Below are positions 37,547 through 47,026 of a stretch of 64,000 nt of DNA, one piece after another (position 1 is the stretch's first letter; each line of letters opens with the position of its first letter). The notes under the pieces are model-generated. The model saw only the letters and a list, made by a program, of their open reading frames with translations, was not told where the DNA came from and ran no database searches. This DNA comes from Flavobacteriaceae bacterium. GTDB taxonomy: Bacteria; Bacteroidota; Bacteroidia; Flavobacteriales; Flavobacteriaceae. A program made the position numbers and the translations under genes. The DNA lies in the NCBI GenBank assembly GCA_018646605.1, contig JABGUL010000033.1:33125-97124 (forward strand), read 5' to 3'.

Positions 37547-38608
37547 GTGTCTTTGTTCAAAAAAAAATCGATTAGTTTATTTTCCGCAGTATACATTGCA
37601 CTTTTTGTTATGTTTTTATTCTTAGGAATTAATTATTTTTTCTTTCATATTTCGTTACGTTCCATTCTAATCCCCTTAGGGTTAAATTTTATTTTTACTT
37701 TTATTTTTTCTTATTATTTACTGTCACTAAAGATGGAGCGAACCATAGTTGAAAAAGTAAGTGATATTTATAATAACCTTTTTCCAACCACAATTTCTTC
37801 CAGGGCCACAGATAATTTTGATTCGTTGACCTCAAACCTAAAAAAAATCACATCTGACAAAAACACTGAAATTGCTTTTTTAAAAGAGCAAGAGACCTAC
37901 CGTAAAGAATTTATTGGAAATATTTCGCATGAATTAAAAACACCATTATTTACTATTCAGGGATATGTGTTGACCCTTTTGGATGGAGGTGTTGAGGATA
38001 AAAAGATCAGAACTAAATACTTGACTCAAGCTGCAAAGGGTGTGGATCGGTTGATGTATGTAATAAAAGATTTAGACTTAATCACAAAATTTGAATCCGG
38101 TATTGAAACATTATATCGAACTGCTTTTGATTTAAGACTAACGCTTGAGAATGTCTTTGAACTATTAGAAATAGAAGGGGTAAGGAATAATATTACACTA
38201 CGGTTAGATAAAAAATATAAAGAGCCAATTATTGTTTTTGCTGATGAGGAGCGTATCCAACAGGTCTTGATGAATCTCATTATTAATTCTTTAAAATATG
38301 GAACTGAAAGAGGAGTAACGGAGATAAGTTTTGAAAAAATGAATGATACTAAACTTTTGATTCGTATTAATGACAATGGTGATGGTATTTCTGAGGAACA
38401 TCTACCTCGATTATTTGAACGATTTTATAGGGTTGATAAAACACGAAATCGAAATCAGGGGGGATCTGGATTAGGTCTGGCTATTGTAAAGCATATTATT
38501 GAGGCTCATCATGAACGAGTCTTTGTGGAAAGCAAAGTTGGAATTGGGTCTGAGTTCTCATTTTCTCTTCCTTTAGCAAATAAAAAAGAACGCGAAAAGG
38601 AGGATTAA
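37547..38608 (+). CDS. PhoR-like sensor histidine kinase
   Basis: This 353-residue protein starts at GTG 37547. Two adjacent transmembrane helices (about 9-33 and 38-60) have almost no periplasmic loop. Then come the HisKA box GNISHELKTPL (His128) and the HATPase domain with N-L-I-I-N-S-L-K-Y-G, D-N-G-D-G-I and G-G-S-G-L-G-L-A-I. The minimal loop suggests it senses a membrane partner rather than a periplasmic ligand. It forms a pair with the preceding regulator. Confidence 0.94.
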   Translation: MSLFKKKSISLFSAVYIALFVMFLFLGINYFFFHISLRSILIPLGLNFIFTFIFSYYLLSLKMERTIVEKVSDIYNNLFPTTISSRATDNFDSLTSNLKKITSDKNTEIAFLKEQETYRKEFIGNISHELKTPLFTIQGYVLTLLDGGVEDKKIRTKYLTQAAKGVDRLMYVIKDLDLITKFESGIETLYRTAFDLRLTLENVFELLEIEGVRNNITLRLDKKYKEPIIVFADEERIQQVLMNLIINSLKYGTERGVTEISFEKMNDTKLLIRINDNGDGISEEHLPRLFERFYRVDKTRNRNQGGSGLGLAIVKHIIEAHHERVFVESKVGIGSEFSFSLPLANKKEREKED

Positions 38609-38614
38609 ATTCCT

Positions 38615-38622
38615 TATTTTTG
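38615..38622 (+). promoter_or_regulatory. -7 box for trmB
   Basis: TATTTTTG matches TANNTTTG, 15 bases before the GTG at 38638. Confidence 0.45.
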
Positions 38623-38637
38623 CGCAAAAATTAAAGG

Positions 38638-39306
38638 GTGGGGAGTAAAAATAAATTAAAACGTTTTAGAGAGAATGAGACCTTTTTTAATGTGATTCAG
38701 CCAGAACGAGATTCTGTTTTGAAGGGGGAATTTCCGTATAAAGGTCTTTGGAGAAAAAATTTTTTTAAAAACGAAAGCCCCATCGTGTTGGAGTTGGGAT
38801 GTGGAAAAGGAGAATATACTGTTCATCTTGCGAAGCGTAGCCCAGAGGTAAATCATATAGGAATTGATATAAAAGGAGCTCGTTTTTGGCGAGGAGCCAA
38901 GACAGCTGTTGAAGAAGGTTTAAATAATGTTGGATTTATAAGAACTCAAATTGAATTAATTACCCATTGTTTTGCACCTGGTGAAGTAGATGAAATCTGG
39001 ATTACCTTTCCTGATCCTCAAATAAAATATAAGCGAACCAAACACAGACTTACCCATCCAAATTTACTAGATGCCTATAAATCAGTATTAAAACCAGAGG
39101 GACTTGTTCATCTTAAGACAGATAGTGAATTTTTGTTTGGATATACTTTAGGGATTGTCTCTCAAATTGGAAAAATTGAATATGCCCATCACAACATTTA
39201 CAATAATAGCGATGCACCAGAGGTAGCAACTGCTGTTCAAACTTTCTATGAGAATCAATTTCTAGAAGAGAAGAAAGCCATTACTTACATGAAATTCACT
39301 TTATAA
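38638..39306 (+). CDS. trmB: tRNA (guanine-N7-)-methyltransferase
   Basis: This 222-residue SAM enzyme starts at GTG 38638. It has motif I LELGCGKGEYTVHLA, H-I-G-I-D-I-K-G-A-R and the TrmB signature ITFPDPQIKYKRTKHRLTHP. It makes m7G46 in tRNA. It overlaps the following MGMT-family gene by 1 base. Confidence 0.95.
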   Translation: MGSKNKLKRFRENETFFNVIQPERDSVLKGEFPYKGLWRKNFFKNESPIVLELGCGKGEYTVHLAKRSPEVNHIGIDIKGARFWRGAKTAVEEGLNNVGFIRTQIELITHCFAPGEVDEIWITFPDPQIKYKRTKHRLTHPNLLDAYKSVLKPEGLVHLKTDSEFLFGYTLGIVSQIGKIEYAHHNIYNNSDAPEVATAVQTFYENQFLEEKKAITYMKFTL

Positions 39307-39644
39307 TGTCTCAAGAAGATTCTTTTTTTTTGAAAGTATATGGTGTTGTAAAACAAATTCCTGAGGGTAAGGTAACTACCTATGGCGCAATTGCTAGGTA
39401 TTTAGGGTCACCACAAAGTTCTAGAATGGTGGGCTGGGCAATGAATGCATCGCATTCCAACTCTGAAGTCCCAGCTCATAGAGTTGTAAATCGAAAGGGT
39501 TTACTTACGGGGAAGCACCATTTTGGAGGAGGAAATATAATGGAGCAATTGCTTGGTAACGAGGGTGTAAAAGTGGAGCAAAATCAAATTCAGAATTTGG
39601 AACACTATTTTTGGGACCCTTCCCTTGAACTCAGTTCTTTTTAA
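39306..39644 (+). CDS. Alkyltransferase-like protein (MGMT family without acceptor Cys)
   Basis: The 112 residues cover the DNA-binding half of O6-alkylguanine transferase: V-V-K-Q-I-P-E-G-K-V-T-T-Y-G-A-I-A-R, N-A-S-H and VPAHRVVNRKG. In active enzymes the last motif is PCHRV; here Ala57 replaces the alkyl-accepting Cys. Such ATL proteins bind O6-alkylguanine and hand the lesion to nucleotide excision repair rather than repairing it. It starts at the trmB stop. Confidence 0.92.
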   Translation: MSQEDSFFLKVYGVVKQIPEGKVTTYGAIARYLGSPQSSRMVGWAMNASHSNSEVPAHRVVNRKGLLTGKHHFGGGNIMEQLLGNEGVKVEQNQIQNLEHYFWDPSLELSSF

Positions 39645-39656
39645 AAGACGATAGCT

Positions 39657-39686
39657 TTTGATATTAAAAGCTTCGCTGTATATTTG
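39657..39686 (+). promoter_or_regulatory. Complete Bacteroidota promoter for mrp
   Basis: TTTG (39657-39660) and TATATTTG (39679-39686) are separated by 18 bases, a full -33/-7 match, with the mrp ATG at 39705. Confidence 0.65.
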
Positions 39687-39704
39687 CTGTTTACAACATG
39701 ACAC

Positions 39705-40835
39705 ATGATTATTACCAAGGAAGCCGTAATTAATGCACTAAATAAAATCTCACTACCCGGTGAAGGAAAAAATATAATTGATCGTGGAGCGGTTTCCAAT
39801 ATCATGATATTTGGAGATCAAATTGATATTGATATTCAATTAGAAAATCCCAGTTTACAAGCACGTAAAAAATTAGAAGTAACCATCTTAAAAACAATTC
39901 ACGAGATGGTCTACGAAAAGGCAAAAATCAAAATTAACATTAAAGTAGTCAGTCCCCCTGCTGAAGAAAATACAATTAAGGGTAAACCGATCAAGGGGAT
40001 TGAAAATGTTATAGCAATTTCATCTGGAAAAGGAGGGGTAGGCAAATCTACAGTTACTGCTAATATTGCAGTTACTTTAGCTCAAATGGGATGTAAAGTA
40101 GGGGTGCTGGATGCAGATATTTATGGCCCATCAATTCCAACCATGTTTGACATGGAAGGTGCTCGACCGCTTTCTGTTCAAGTGGATGGAAAATCAATGA
40201 TGGAACCGATTGAAAATTATGGGGTAAAAGTGTTGTCCATTGGGTTTTTTACAAAACCCGAACAAGCTGTTATTTGGAGGGGTCCCATGGCTGCTAAAGC
40301 ATTAAATCAAATGATTTTTGATGCTTCATGGGGAGAATTAGATTTTCTATTAATTGATCTTCCTCCAGGAACGGGGGATATTCATCTTAGTATTGTCCAA
40401 TCATTACCGCTAAATGGAGCAGTGGTGGTAAGTACTCCTCAAAATGTAGCTTTAGCAGATGCCAAAAAAGGGATTTCCATGTTCCAACAAGAAAATATTC
40501 AAGTTCCTGTTTTAGGAATTATTGAAAACATGAGTTATTTCACTCCTCCAGAATTACCTGATAATAAATATTATATTTTCGGAAAAAAGGGGGCTGAGTA
40601 CTTGGCTAAAGATAAAGAGGTGCCTTTTTTAGGTGCATTGCCAATAGAGCAAAGTGTACGCGAAGCAGCTGATACAGGTAGACCAGCTGCCCTTCAAGTG
40701 CAAACCCCTATTGCAATTGCATTTCAGGAAATTTCAAAAAAATTAGTTTCTCAAGTACTTTTTAGAAATAAAAATTTACCTCCCACCAAAGCAGTAGAAA
40801 TTACTAATTTAGTAGGCTGCGAAGCAATAAAATAG
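39705..40835 (+). CDS. mrp: Mrp/NBP35-family ATP-binding Fe-S carrier
   Basis: The 376 residues have an N-terminal MIP18/DUF59 domain (about 1-85) and a P-loop ATPase domain with the deviant Walker A SSGKGGVGKST. Later motifs are V-L-D-A-D-I-Y-G-P-S-I-P and D-L-P-P-G-T-G-D. The usual CxxC near the C-terminus is absent: the region reads E-N-M-S-Y-F-T-P-P-E-L-P. It is the first gene of a group with a NifU-like scaffold, a ferredoxin reductase and a ferredoxin. Confidence 0.94.
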   Translation: MIITKEAVINALNKISLPGEGKNIIDRGAVSNIMIFGDQIDIDIQLENPSLQARKKLEVTILKTIHEMVYEKAKIKINIKVVSPPAEENTIKGKPIKGIENVIAISSGKGGVGKSTVTANIAVTLAQMGCKVGVLDADIYGPSIPTMFDMEGARPLSVQVDGKSMMEPIENYGVKVLSIGFFTKPEQAVIWRGPMAAKALNQMIFDASWGELDFLLIDLPPGTGDIHLSIVQSLPLNGAVVVSTPQNVALADAKKGISMFQQENIQVPVLGIIENMSYFTPPELPDNKYYIFGKKGAEYLAKDKEVPFLGALPIEQSVREAADTGRPAALQVQTPIAIAFQEISKKLVSQVLFRNKNLPPTKAVEITNLVGCEAIK

Positions 40836-40840
40836 AATAT

Positions 40841-41095
40841 ATGAATTCAGAAGAAATCAATGTTAAAATAAGAGAAGCTCTAGAGGAGATTCGACCTTTT
40901 TTAAAATCTGACGGAGGAGATATTTCACTTGTTTCTGTGGAAGATGGTAAACATGTTAAAGTTCAATTACATGGGGCATGTGTTGGATGTAGTGTCAATC
41001 AAATGACTTTAAAATCTGGAGTTGAATTAACAATTAAAAAGTACCTCCCTCAAATAGAAACAGTAACAAGCATAGATCCAAACGAGAATGATTAA
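40841..41095 (+). CDS. NifU C-terminal-like Fe-S scaffold
   Basis: The 84 residues are a NifU-domain protein: I-R-P-F-L-K-S-D-G-G-D-I and the cluster-binding CVGCSVNQMTLKSG. It holds a 4Fe-4S or 2Fe-2S cluster between subunits and passes it to apoproteins. It starts 5 bases after mrp and overlaps the reductase by 8 bases. Confidence 0.94.
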   Translation: MNSEEINVKIREALEEIRPFLKSDGGDISLVSVEDGKHVKVQLHGACVGCSVNQMTLKSGVELTIKKYLPQIETVTSIDPNEND

Positions 41096-42140
41096 AACAG
41101 ATATCCTTATTATTGGAGCTGGCCCTACTGGATTGTTTGCTGTATTTGAGGCGGGTTTACTCAAATTAAAATGTCATCTTATTGATTCTCTTCCCATGCC
41201 AGGTGGTCAATGTGCAGAGATTTACCCCAAAAAACCCATTTATGATATTCCCTCTCATCCTGAAATACTTGCAGGTGATTTGGTTAAAAATTTAGAACAA
41301 CAAATCGCACCTTTTCAACCGGGATATACTTTAGGAGAAAGTGCAGTTTCAATTGAAAAGTCAGCAGACAACCAGTTTATTGTTACTACAGACAAGGGGA
41401 CCCAACATCAAGCTCCTGTTGTTGCTATCGCCGGTGGACTCGGGACATTTGAGCCTAGAAAGCCTCCTTTAGCACGTTTGGATTTTTTCGAAAATAAAGG
41501 AGTACGTTATATTATTAAAGACCCTGAGGTGTATGCAGGTAAAAAAGTAGTCATTGCCGGGGGGGGAGATTCTGCATTAGATTGGACTATTTTTTTAGAA
41601 AAAATAGGAGCCACTGTTACCTTAATACACAGGAGAAATGAGTTCAGAGGTGCTCTGGATTCCGTTGAAAAAGTACAAGAGTTAAAAAATAAAGGCAGCA
41701 TTCAGCTTATTACACCAGCTGAAGTTACCGCATTAGAGGGTGACACAAAATTAGTTTCTTTACGTGTCAACAATGATGGTGAAGAAATGACACTTGATTG
41801 TGATCATTTTTTTCCTCTTTTTGGGCTTACACCTAAACTAGGCCCTATTGCCAACTGGGGTCTTGAAATTGAAAAAAATGCAATAAAAGTTGACAATGCA
41901 TTAGACTATCAAACCAATATTCCTGGAATTTACGCCATTGGCGATGTGAATACCTATCCAGGGAAATTAAAATTAATTTTATGTGGTTTTCACGAAGCAA
42001 CCCTCATGTGTCAGAGTGCCTTCAAAAGGATTTATCCTGAAAAGCGAAATGTTTTAAAGTACACAACGGTTAGTGGTATTAGTGGATTTGATGGTTCCCT
42101 CAAACAAGCGGTAAAATCAACAATAAAAGCCATTGAATAA
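41088..42140 (+). CDS. Ferredoxin--NADP reductase, thioredoxin-reductase-like
   Basis: The 350 residues have the FAD-binding GAGPTGLFAVFEAG at the N-terminus, P-G-G-Q-C-A-E-I-Y-P-K-K-P-I-Y-D, and an NADP Rossmann loop G-G-G-D-S-A-L-D-W. The C-terminal A-I-G-D-V-N-T-Y-P-G-K-L-K-L-I follows. It lacks the redox CxxC of thioredoxin reductase, which marks type-2 ferredoxin reductases. It probably reduces the ferredoxin encoded next. Confidence 0.93.
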   Translation: MIKTDILIIGAGPTGLFAVFEAGLLKLKCHLIDSLPMPGGQCAEIYPKKPIYDIPSHPEILAGDLVKNLEQQIAPFQPGYTLGESAVSIEKSADNQFIVTTDKGTQHQAPVVAIAGGLGTFEPRKPPLARLDFFENKGVRYIIKDPEVYAGKKVVIAGGGDSALDWTIFLEKIGATVTLIHRRNEFRGALDSVEKVQELKNKGSIQLITPAEVTALEGDTKLVSLRVNNDGEEMTLDCDHFFPLFGLTPKLGPIANWGLEIEKNAIKVDNALDYQTNIPGIYAIGDVNTYPGKLKLILCGFHEATLMCQSAFKRIYPEKRNVLKYTTVSGISGFDGSLKQAVKSTIKAIE

Positions 42141-42141
42141 T

Positions 42142-42465
42142 ATGTCACAGGATATTACCATTCACTTGACGGATCGTGATGGTGAAGTACATAAACTAAT
42201 TGCCCCCATTGACATGCAGATGAATCTTATGGAGATTTGTAAAACCTATGAACTTCCTGTTGAAGGAACTTGTGGCGGTATGGCTATGTGTGCTTCTTGT
42301 CAGTGCTATATAGAGAGTGATCATCTGCTGACTGAGCGCTCTGAAGATGAAGAGGCAATGCTTTCAGAAGCTTTTTTTGTAAGAGATAATAGCAGATTGG
42401 GTTGTCAAATACAAATGACAGAGGCGATTGACGGTTTAAAGGTGCGTTTAGCCCCATCAGAATAG
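42142..42465 (+). CDS. 2Fe-2S ferredoxin, adrenodoxin type
   Basis: From ATG 42142 the protein is 107 residues. The cluster ligands are in E-G-T-C-G-G-M-A-M-C-A-S-C (C-x5-C-x2-C) and the late R-L-G-C-Q-I. Such ferredoxins serve Fe-S assembly and other electron transfer. It starts 1 base after the reductase stop. An in-frame start 9 bases earlier (42133) would overlap the reductase and is less likely. Confidence 0.93.
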   Translation: MSQDITIHLTDRDGEVHKLIAPIDMQMNLMEICKTYELPVEGTCGGMAMCASCQCYIESDHLLTERSEDEEAMLSEAFFVRDNSRLGCQIQMTEAIDGLKVRLAPSE

Positions 42466-42545
42466 TGGTTGCTATGCTCAAATGAAACATGCATGTAAAA
42501 AGAGAAACCTGAAGAAACTATATTTAAGTTTTATTTAATTGTATC

Positions 42546-43199
42546 ATGGAAAAACATCAATGTGCCTTATTTGATTTAGATGGAGTTGTAGTTAATACAG
42601 CGCAATATCATTACCTCGCATGGAAGAATATTGCACATCTAGTTGGATATGATTTGACCTTTCAAGACAATGAACAATTGAAGGGTGTAAGTCGACCTGA
42701 TTCGCTTAGAGTCATTTTAAAAATGGCGCAGACTTCGATCTCTCAAGATGAATTTGATCGTTTTTTAATTCAAAAAAATGAAGATTATTTAGTACTAGTA
42801 CAAGCCTTGAAAACAACGGATATTCTCCCAGGAATTTCAGAAGGTTTAGTTTTTTTAAAGGATAAAGGAATTAAAATAGGTTTGGGCTCAGCAAGTAAAA
42901 ATGCGTTGCTTATTTTAGAAAAATTAAATCTAACATCATACTTTGATGTCATCATAGACGGAAATCAAGTGAAGAAGGGTAAACCCCATCCTGAAGTGTT
43001 TTTGAAAGGAAGTACGGCATTAAATGTCAAACCAAAAGCTTGTGTTGTTTTTGAGGATGCCTCTGCTGGAATCGAAGCTGCTAAGGCTGCTGGGATGACT
43101 GCAATTGCATTAGGAGAACCTAATGAGTTCAAAGGAGCAGATTTTTGTTTTCCACATTTTAATGCCATAGGTATTAGTACACTTGAAAAATTATTTTAG
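42546..43199 (+). CDS. pgmB: Beta-phosphoglucomutase
   Basis: This 217-residue HAD enzyme has the nucleophile motif L-F-D-L-D-G-V-V-V-N-T, then the cap with G-V-S-R-P-D-S-L, the S-A-S-K-N motif II and V-F-E-D-A-S-A-G-I-E-A-A for metal binding. It converts beta-glucose 1-phosphate to glucose 6-phosphate, the product expected from the adjacent GH65 phosphorylase. An imperfect box TATATTTA lies at 42519-42526. Confidence 0.94.
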   Translation: MEKHQCALFDLDGVVVNTAQYHYLAWKNIAHLVGYDLTFQDNEQLKGVSRPDSLRVILKMAQTSISQDEFDRFLIQKNEDYLVLVQALKTTDILPGISEGLVFLKDKGIKIGLGSASKNALLILEKLNLTSYFDVIIDGNQVKKGKPHPEVFLKGSTALNVKPKACVVFEDASAGIEAAKAAGMTAIALGEPNEFKGADFCFPHFNAIGISTLEKLF

Positions 43200-43243
43200 A
43201 TTTAAAAAATACATTTTGTAAAATTGCTAAATAGATTGAAAAA

Positions 43244-45529
43244 GTGAAGCGTCCATATTTAAGTATTGATCCCTGGAAAATTATAGAGAATGGATTTTCC
43301 TCTGAAAAGGTTAAATCATCAGAGAGTATTTTCAGTTTAGGAAACGGAGCCATGGGGCAGCGAGCGAACTTTGAAGAAAGTTATTCGGGGACTACTTTTC
43401 AAGGAAGCTATATTGGGGGTGTTTACTATCCTGATAAAACCAGAGTAGGTTGGTGGAAAAATGGCTATCCAGAATACTTTGCTAAAGTATTGAATGCTCC
43501 AAGTTGGATTGGGATCCATTTCAGTGTAAATGGGACTCCCTTCGATTTGAATACCTGTGTAGAAGTTTCAGATTTCAAGAGAGAGCTCGACATGCAAAAG
43601 GGGCTTTATACACGTTCTTTTGAAGCTCAATTATCCCCTAGTCAAAGGATTGGGGTTGAGATTAAGCGGTTTTTGTCACTAGATGAAGGTGCATTGGGGG
43701 TTATCCATTATTCAATAAAAGCAATCAAAGGGGACTGTGATTTGGCTATCGATTCTTTTGTTGATGGACATATAAAAAATCAAGACTCAAACTGGGATGA
43801 CCCGTTTTGGGATCACAAAAGGAAAACCATTTCTAAGGAATTCATTGCACTTCATTCTCAAACCTTAAAAACTGAGTTTGATGTTTTTACGTATGCCAGT
43901 TCTCATATAATTTCACCAGAGGGGGAAATAATTTCAGATTTTAAGACAAAAGAACGGGAGTGGCGGTTAAGTCAAACCAAAGAATATTCTCTTTCAGAGG
44001 GTCAGCAGTGTGTTGTATTGAAATTTGGTGGTTATGTAACTGGAATGCATCATGCCGTTGTAGATTTTGAAAAAGAAACCCAAAGAATTGTTACAGATGC
44101 CAAGGAAAAAGGATTTGAAACTTTATTTAAAGAACATGAGTCGGCCTGGCAAGAAATATGGGCACAATCTGATATTCAAATTGAAGGAGATGATATGGCG
44201 CAACAAGCGATTCGATATAATATTTTTCAATTGAATCAAACCTACAACGGGAAAGATGCACGACTAAATATTGGACCAAAAGGTTTTACAGGTGAGAAAT
44301 ATGGGGGAAGCACGTATTGGGATACAGAAGCTTATTGCATACCATTTTATATGGCAACCAAGGATAAAACGGTTGCACGTAATTTGCTAAAATATCGCTA
44401 TGATCAATTGGACAAAGCAATTGAAAATGCATCAAAACTTGGCTTTAACAGAGGTGCGGCGTTGTATCCAATGGTAACAATGAATGGTGAAGAGTGTCAT
44501 AATGAGTGGGAAATCACCTTTGAAGAAATTCATAGAAATGGAGCTATAGCCTATGCTATTTTCAATTATGAACGATTTACAGGAGATACCACGTACATTC
44601 CAGAAATGGGGTTAGAAGTACTAATCGGAATTGCTCGTTTTTGGTCACAAAGAGTGCAGTTTTCACAAAATAAAAATGCCTATGTAATCCTTGGAGTTAC
44701 AGGACCCAATGAATATGAAAATAATATTAATAACAATTGGTACACCAATTATTTAGCACAATGGTGTCTTCAATATACAAAAGCTCAAGTAGATAAAATT
44801 TCAAAAGAGTTGCCACATCGTTTTGCAGAAATTAAATCAAAACTTAATTGGAATGAAAGTGAAAGTTCACAATGGGAAACAATTGCAAATCAAATGTATT
44901 TTCCAAAGCATCCAGATCAAGATTTGTTTTTACAACAAGATGGATTTTTAGATAAAGATTTGATACCAGCAAAAGAACTCTTAATGGAGGAGCGTCCGAT
45001 AAACCAACATTGGTCTTGGGATCGAATTCTGCGTTCACCTTACATCAAACAGGCAGATGTGCTTCAAGGGTTTTATTTTTTTCAAGACCATTTTCAGCAA
45101 GCTAGTTTAAAACGCCATTTTGATTTCTATGAGCCTCTTACGGTTCATGAATCCTCTCTATCCTCATGTGTTCATTCTATTTTGGCAGCTCGTTTAGGGG
45201 AGATAGAATTGGCCTATACCTTTTATTTGCAAACTTCTCGTTTGGATTTGGATGACTACAATAAAGAAGTAGAGGAAGGACTCCACATTACCAGTATGGC
45301 AGGAACTTGGATGAGTATAGTAGAAGGATTTGGAGGGGTTCAAGTTATTAATAATGAACTCCATGTCAATCCTATATTACCAGACCAGTGGAAGAGTTAT
45401 TCTTTTAAAATTAATTTTAGGGGCAATTTAATTGAAGTATGCGTTAGCAGACAAAAAACGGACATACGTTGCATGAACAAGGAATTAATTGTTTATTGTG
45501 ACGGAAAAGCAGTACGTTTTAAATTATAA
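43244..45529 (+). CDS. GH65 maltose phosphorylase-like enzyme
   Basis: This 761-residue protein starts at GTG 43244. It has the GH65 fold: an N-terminal beta-sandwich (about 1-270), an (alpha/alpha)6 barrel with Y-G-G-S-T-Y-W-D-T-E-A and the general acid in VTGPNEYENNINNNWYTNYLA, and a small C-terminal sheet domain. It would phosphorolyse maltose (or another alpha-glucobiose) to beta-glucose 1-phosphate plus glucose. Linkage to beta-phosphoglucomutase supports an inverting phosphorylase; which disaccharide cannot be fixed by eye. Confidence 0.92.
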   Translation: MKRPYLSIDPWKIIENGFSSEKVKSSESIFSLGNGAMGQRANFEESYSGTTFQGSYIGGVYYPDKTRVGWWKNGYPEYFAKVLNAPSWIGIHFSVNGTPFDLNTCVEVSDFKRELDMQKGLYTRSFEAQLSPSQRIGVEIKRFLSLDEGALGVIHYSIKAIKGDCDLAIDSFVDGHIKNQDSNWDDPFWDHKRKTISKEFIALHSQTLKTEFDVFTYASSHIISPEGEIISDFKTKEREWRLSQTKEYSLSEGQQCVVLKFGGYVTGMHHAVVDFEKETQRIVTDAKEKGFETLFKEHESAWQEIWAQSDIQIEGDDMAQQAIRYNIFQLNQTYNGKDARLNIGPKGFTGEKYGGSTYWDTEAYCIPFYMATKDKTVARNLLKYRYDQLDKAIENASKLGFNRGAALYPMVTMNGEECHNEWEITFEEIHRNGAIAYAIFNYERFTGDTTYIPEMGLEVLIGIARFWSQRVQFSQNKNAYVILGVTGPNEYENNINNNWYTNYLAQWCLQYTKAQVDKISKELPHRFAEIKSKLNWNESESSQWETIANQMYFPKHPDQDLFLQQDGFLDKDLIPAKELLMEERPINQHWSWDRILRSPYIKQADVLQGFYFFQDHFQQASLKRHFDFYEPLTVHESSLSSCVHSILAARLGEIELAYTFYLQTSRLDLDDYNKEVEEGLHITSMAGTWMSIVEGFGGVQVINNELHVNPILPDQWKSYSFKINFRGNLIEVCVSRQKTDIRCMNKELIVYCDGKAVRFKL

Positions 45530-45573
45530 AAGAGAAGAGATTTTAAGAATCATACCACAACCAAAATATAATT

Positions 45574-46974
45574 ATGAAAAAAATCGCACTACTTAGCTTG
45601 GGAATCTTATTGCTGGGATGTCAATCAAAAAAGGAAGAAGCACGACAGCCTATTCCAAAAGCACCCATTGAAAACGTCACAACTCCAATCACTGAAAAAA
45701 CAATTGCACACTCCGTGTTGTATGAGGCAAATATCAGACAGTATTCAGATGAGGGCTCTTTTAATGCATTTTCTAAAGATCTCCCCATACTAAAGAAAAT
45801 GGGAGTAAAAATCATTTGGTTAATGCCCATTAATCCAATTTCCACCAAAAAGAGTAAAGGACCTCTGGGAAGCTATTACGCAGTTTCTGACTATACAAAA
45901 GTGAATCCTGAATTCGGCACTTTAGAGGATTTTCAGGCCTTAGTAAATAAAGCCCATAGTTTGGGAATGTATGTGATTTTGGATTGGGTTCCGGGACATA
46001 CAGGATGGGATCATCATTGGATTAATGAAAATAGTGATTTTTATCTAAAAAACAGAAAAGGGGAGATCATTGATCCTATTGATTTTAGAACAGGAAAATC
46101 ATTTGGGTGGACCGATGTTGCCGATTTGAATTATGATAACCTTGAGATGCGGGAGGCCATGCGTCAGGCAATGATTTATTGGGTAAAAGAAGTCAATATT
46201 GATGGCTATAGAATTGATCAAGCATATGCTGTACCGCAAGAGTTTTATGATACTACTTTTGCTGCATTAAAGGAAGTGAAACCAGTTTTTTTATTAGCTG
46301 AAACAGATATTTATCACCCCGGCGGTTTGGGGCTTGTGAGCAAATTTGATGCTACTTATGATTGGCCTGGACATCACCTTTCCAAAGAAGTTGCAAAAGG
46401 AAAGCAAACGGCTTATGATTATTCAAAGCATGTAGCAGGTGCATTAAAAAGTTATGGTACGGAAAATATTTTGGTAAACTTTATTTCAAATCATGATGAA
46501 AACTCATGGAATGGGACGGTCAAAGAAAGTTATGGTGATGCAGATCATACTTTTATGGCATTGAATTTTACTACCCCTGGTATGCCATTGATTTATTCGG
46601 GGCAAGAGTATGATTTGAATAAAAGACTTCGTTTTTTTGAAAAAGATAGCTTTCCTAAAATAGCAGGAAAAACAATGGAGTTAATCCAGCAACTTGGTGC
46701 TCTGAAAAATAATCATAAAGCGTTGGCTTCAGGGAAAAAAGGAGGATCTTTTAAAATGTTACAAACCACAAAAAGCAATCAGATCTATGCCTTTGAAAGA
46801 GGTAAAGATGGAGATACTCTTGTGATGATAGCCAATTTAAGTAAGGACTACGCTCAGTTTACAATGCCATTGGACGGAATGTATCGCAGATATCAAGATT
46901 ATAAAACCAAGCGATTATCATCAACTTATCAGTATGATTTAAAGCCTTGGGAATTTTGGATTTTGATAAAGTAA
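45574..46974 (+). CDS. Alpha-amylase-family (GH13) lipoprotein
   Basis: This 466-residue protein has a lipoprotein signal (LLLGC, Cys16) and a Glu/Lys/Pro linker. The GH13 barrel has the four classic regions: D-W-V-P-G-H, D-G-Y-R-I-D (nucleophile Asp), L-L-A-E-T-D (acid Glu) and I-S-N-H-D-E. It cuts alpha-glucans in the periplasm or at the cell surface. Products would feed the GH65 phosphorylase 45 bases upstream. No SusC/SusD or sugar permease adjoins it. Confidence 0.93.
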   Translation: MKKIALLSLGILLLGCQSKKEEARQPIPKAPIENVTTPITEKTIAHSVLYEANIRQYSDEGSFNAFSKDLPILKKMGVKIIWLMPINPISTKKSKGPLGSYYAVSDYTKVNPEFGTLEDFQALVNKAHSLGMYVILDWVPGHTGWDHHWINENSDFYLKNRKGEIIDPIDFRTGKSFGWTDVADLNYDNLEMREAMRQAMIYWVKEVNIDGYRIDQAYAVPQEFYDTTFAALKEVKPVFLLAETDIYHPGGLGLVSKFDATYDWPGHHLSKEVAKGKQTAYDYSKHVAGALKSYGTENILVNFISNHDENSWNGTVKESYGDADHTFMALNFTTPGMPLIYSGQEYDLNKRLRFFEKDSFPKIAGKTMELIQQLGALKNNHKALASGKKGGSFKMLQTTKSNQIYAFERGKDGDTLVMIANLSKDYAQFTMPLDGMYRRYQDYKTKRLSSTYQYDLKPWEFWILIK

Positions 46975-47026
46975 ATTACTTCAAAAACAGATTTTTTTGA
47001 ATTGAATAGTTTATCTTGGAGAGAAA

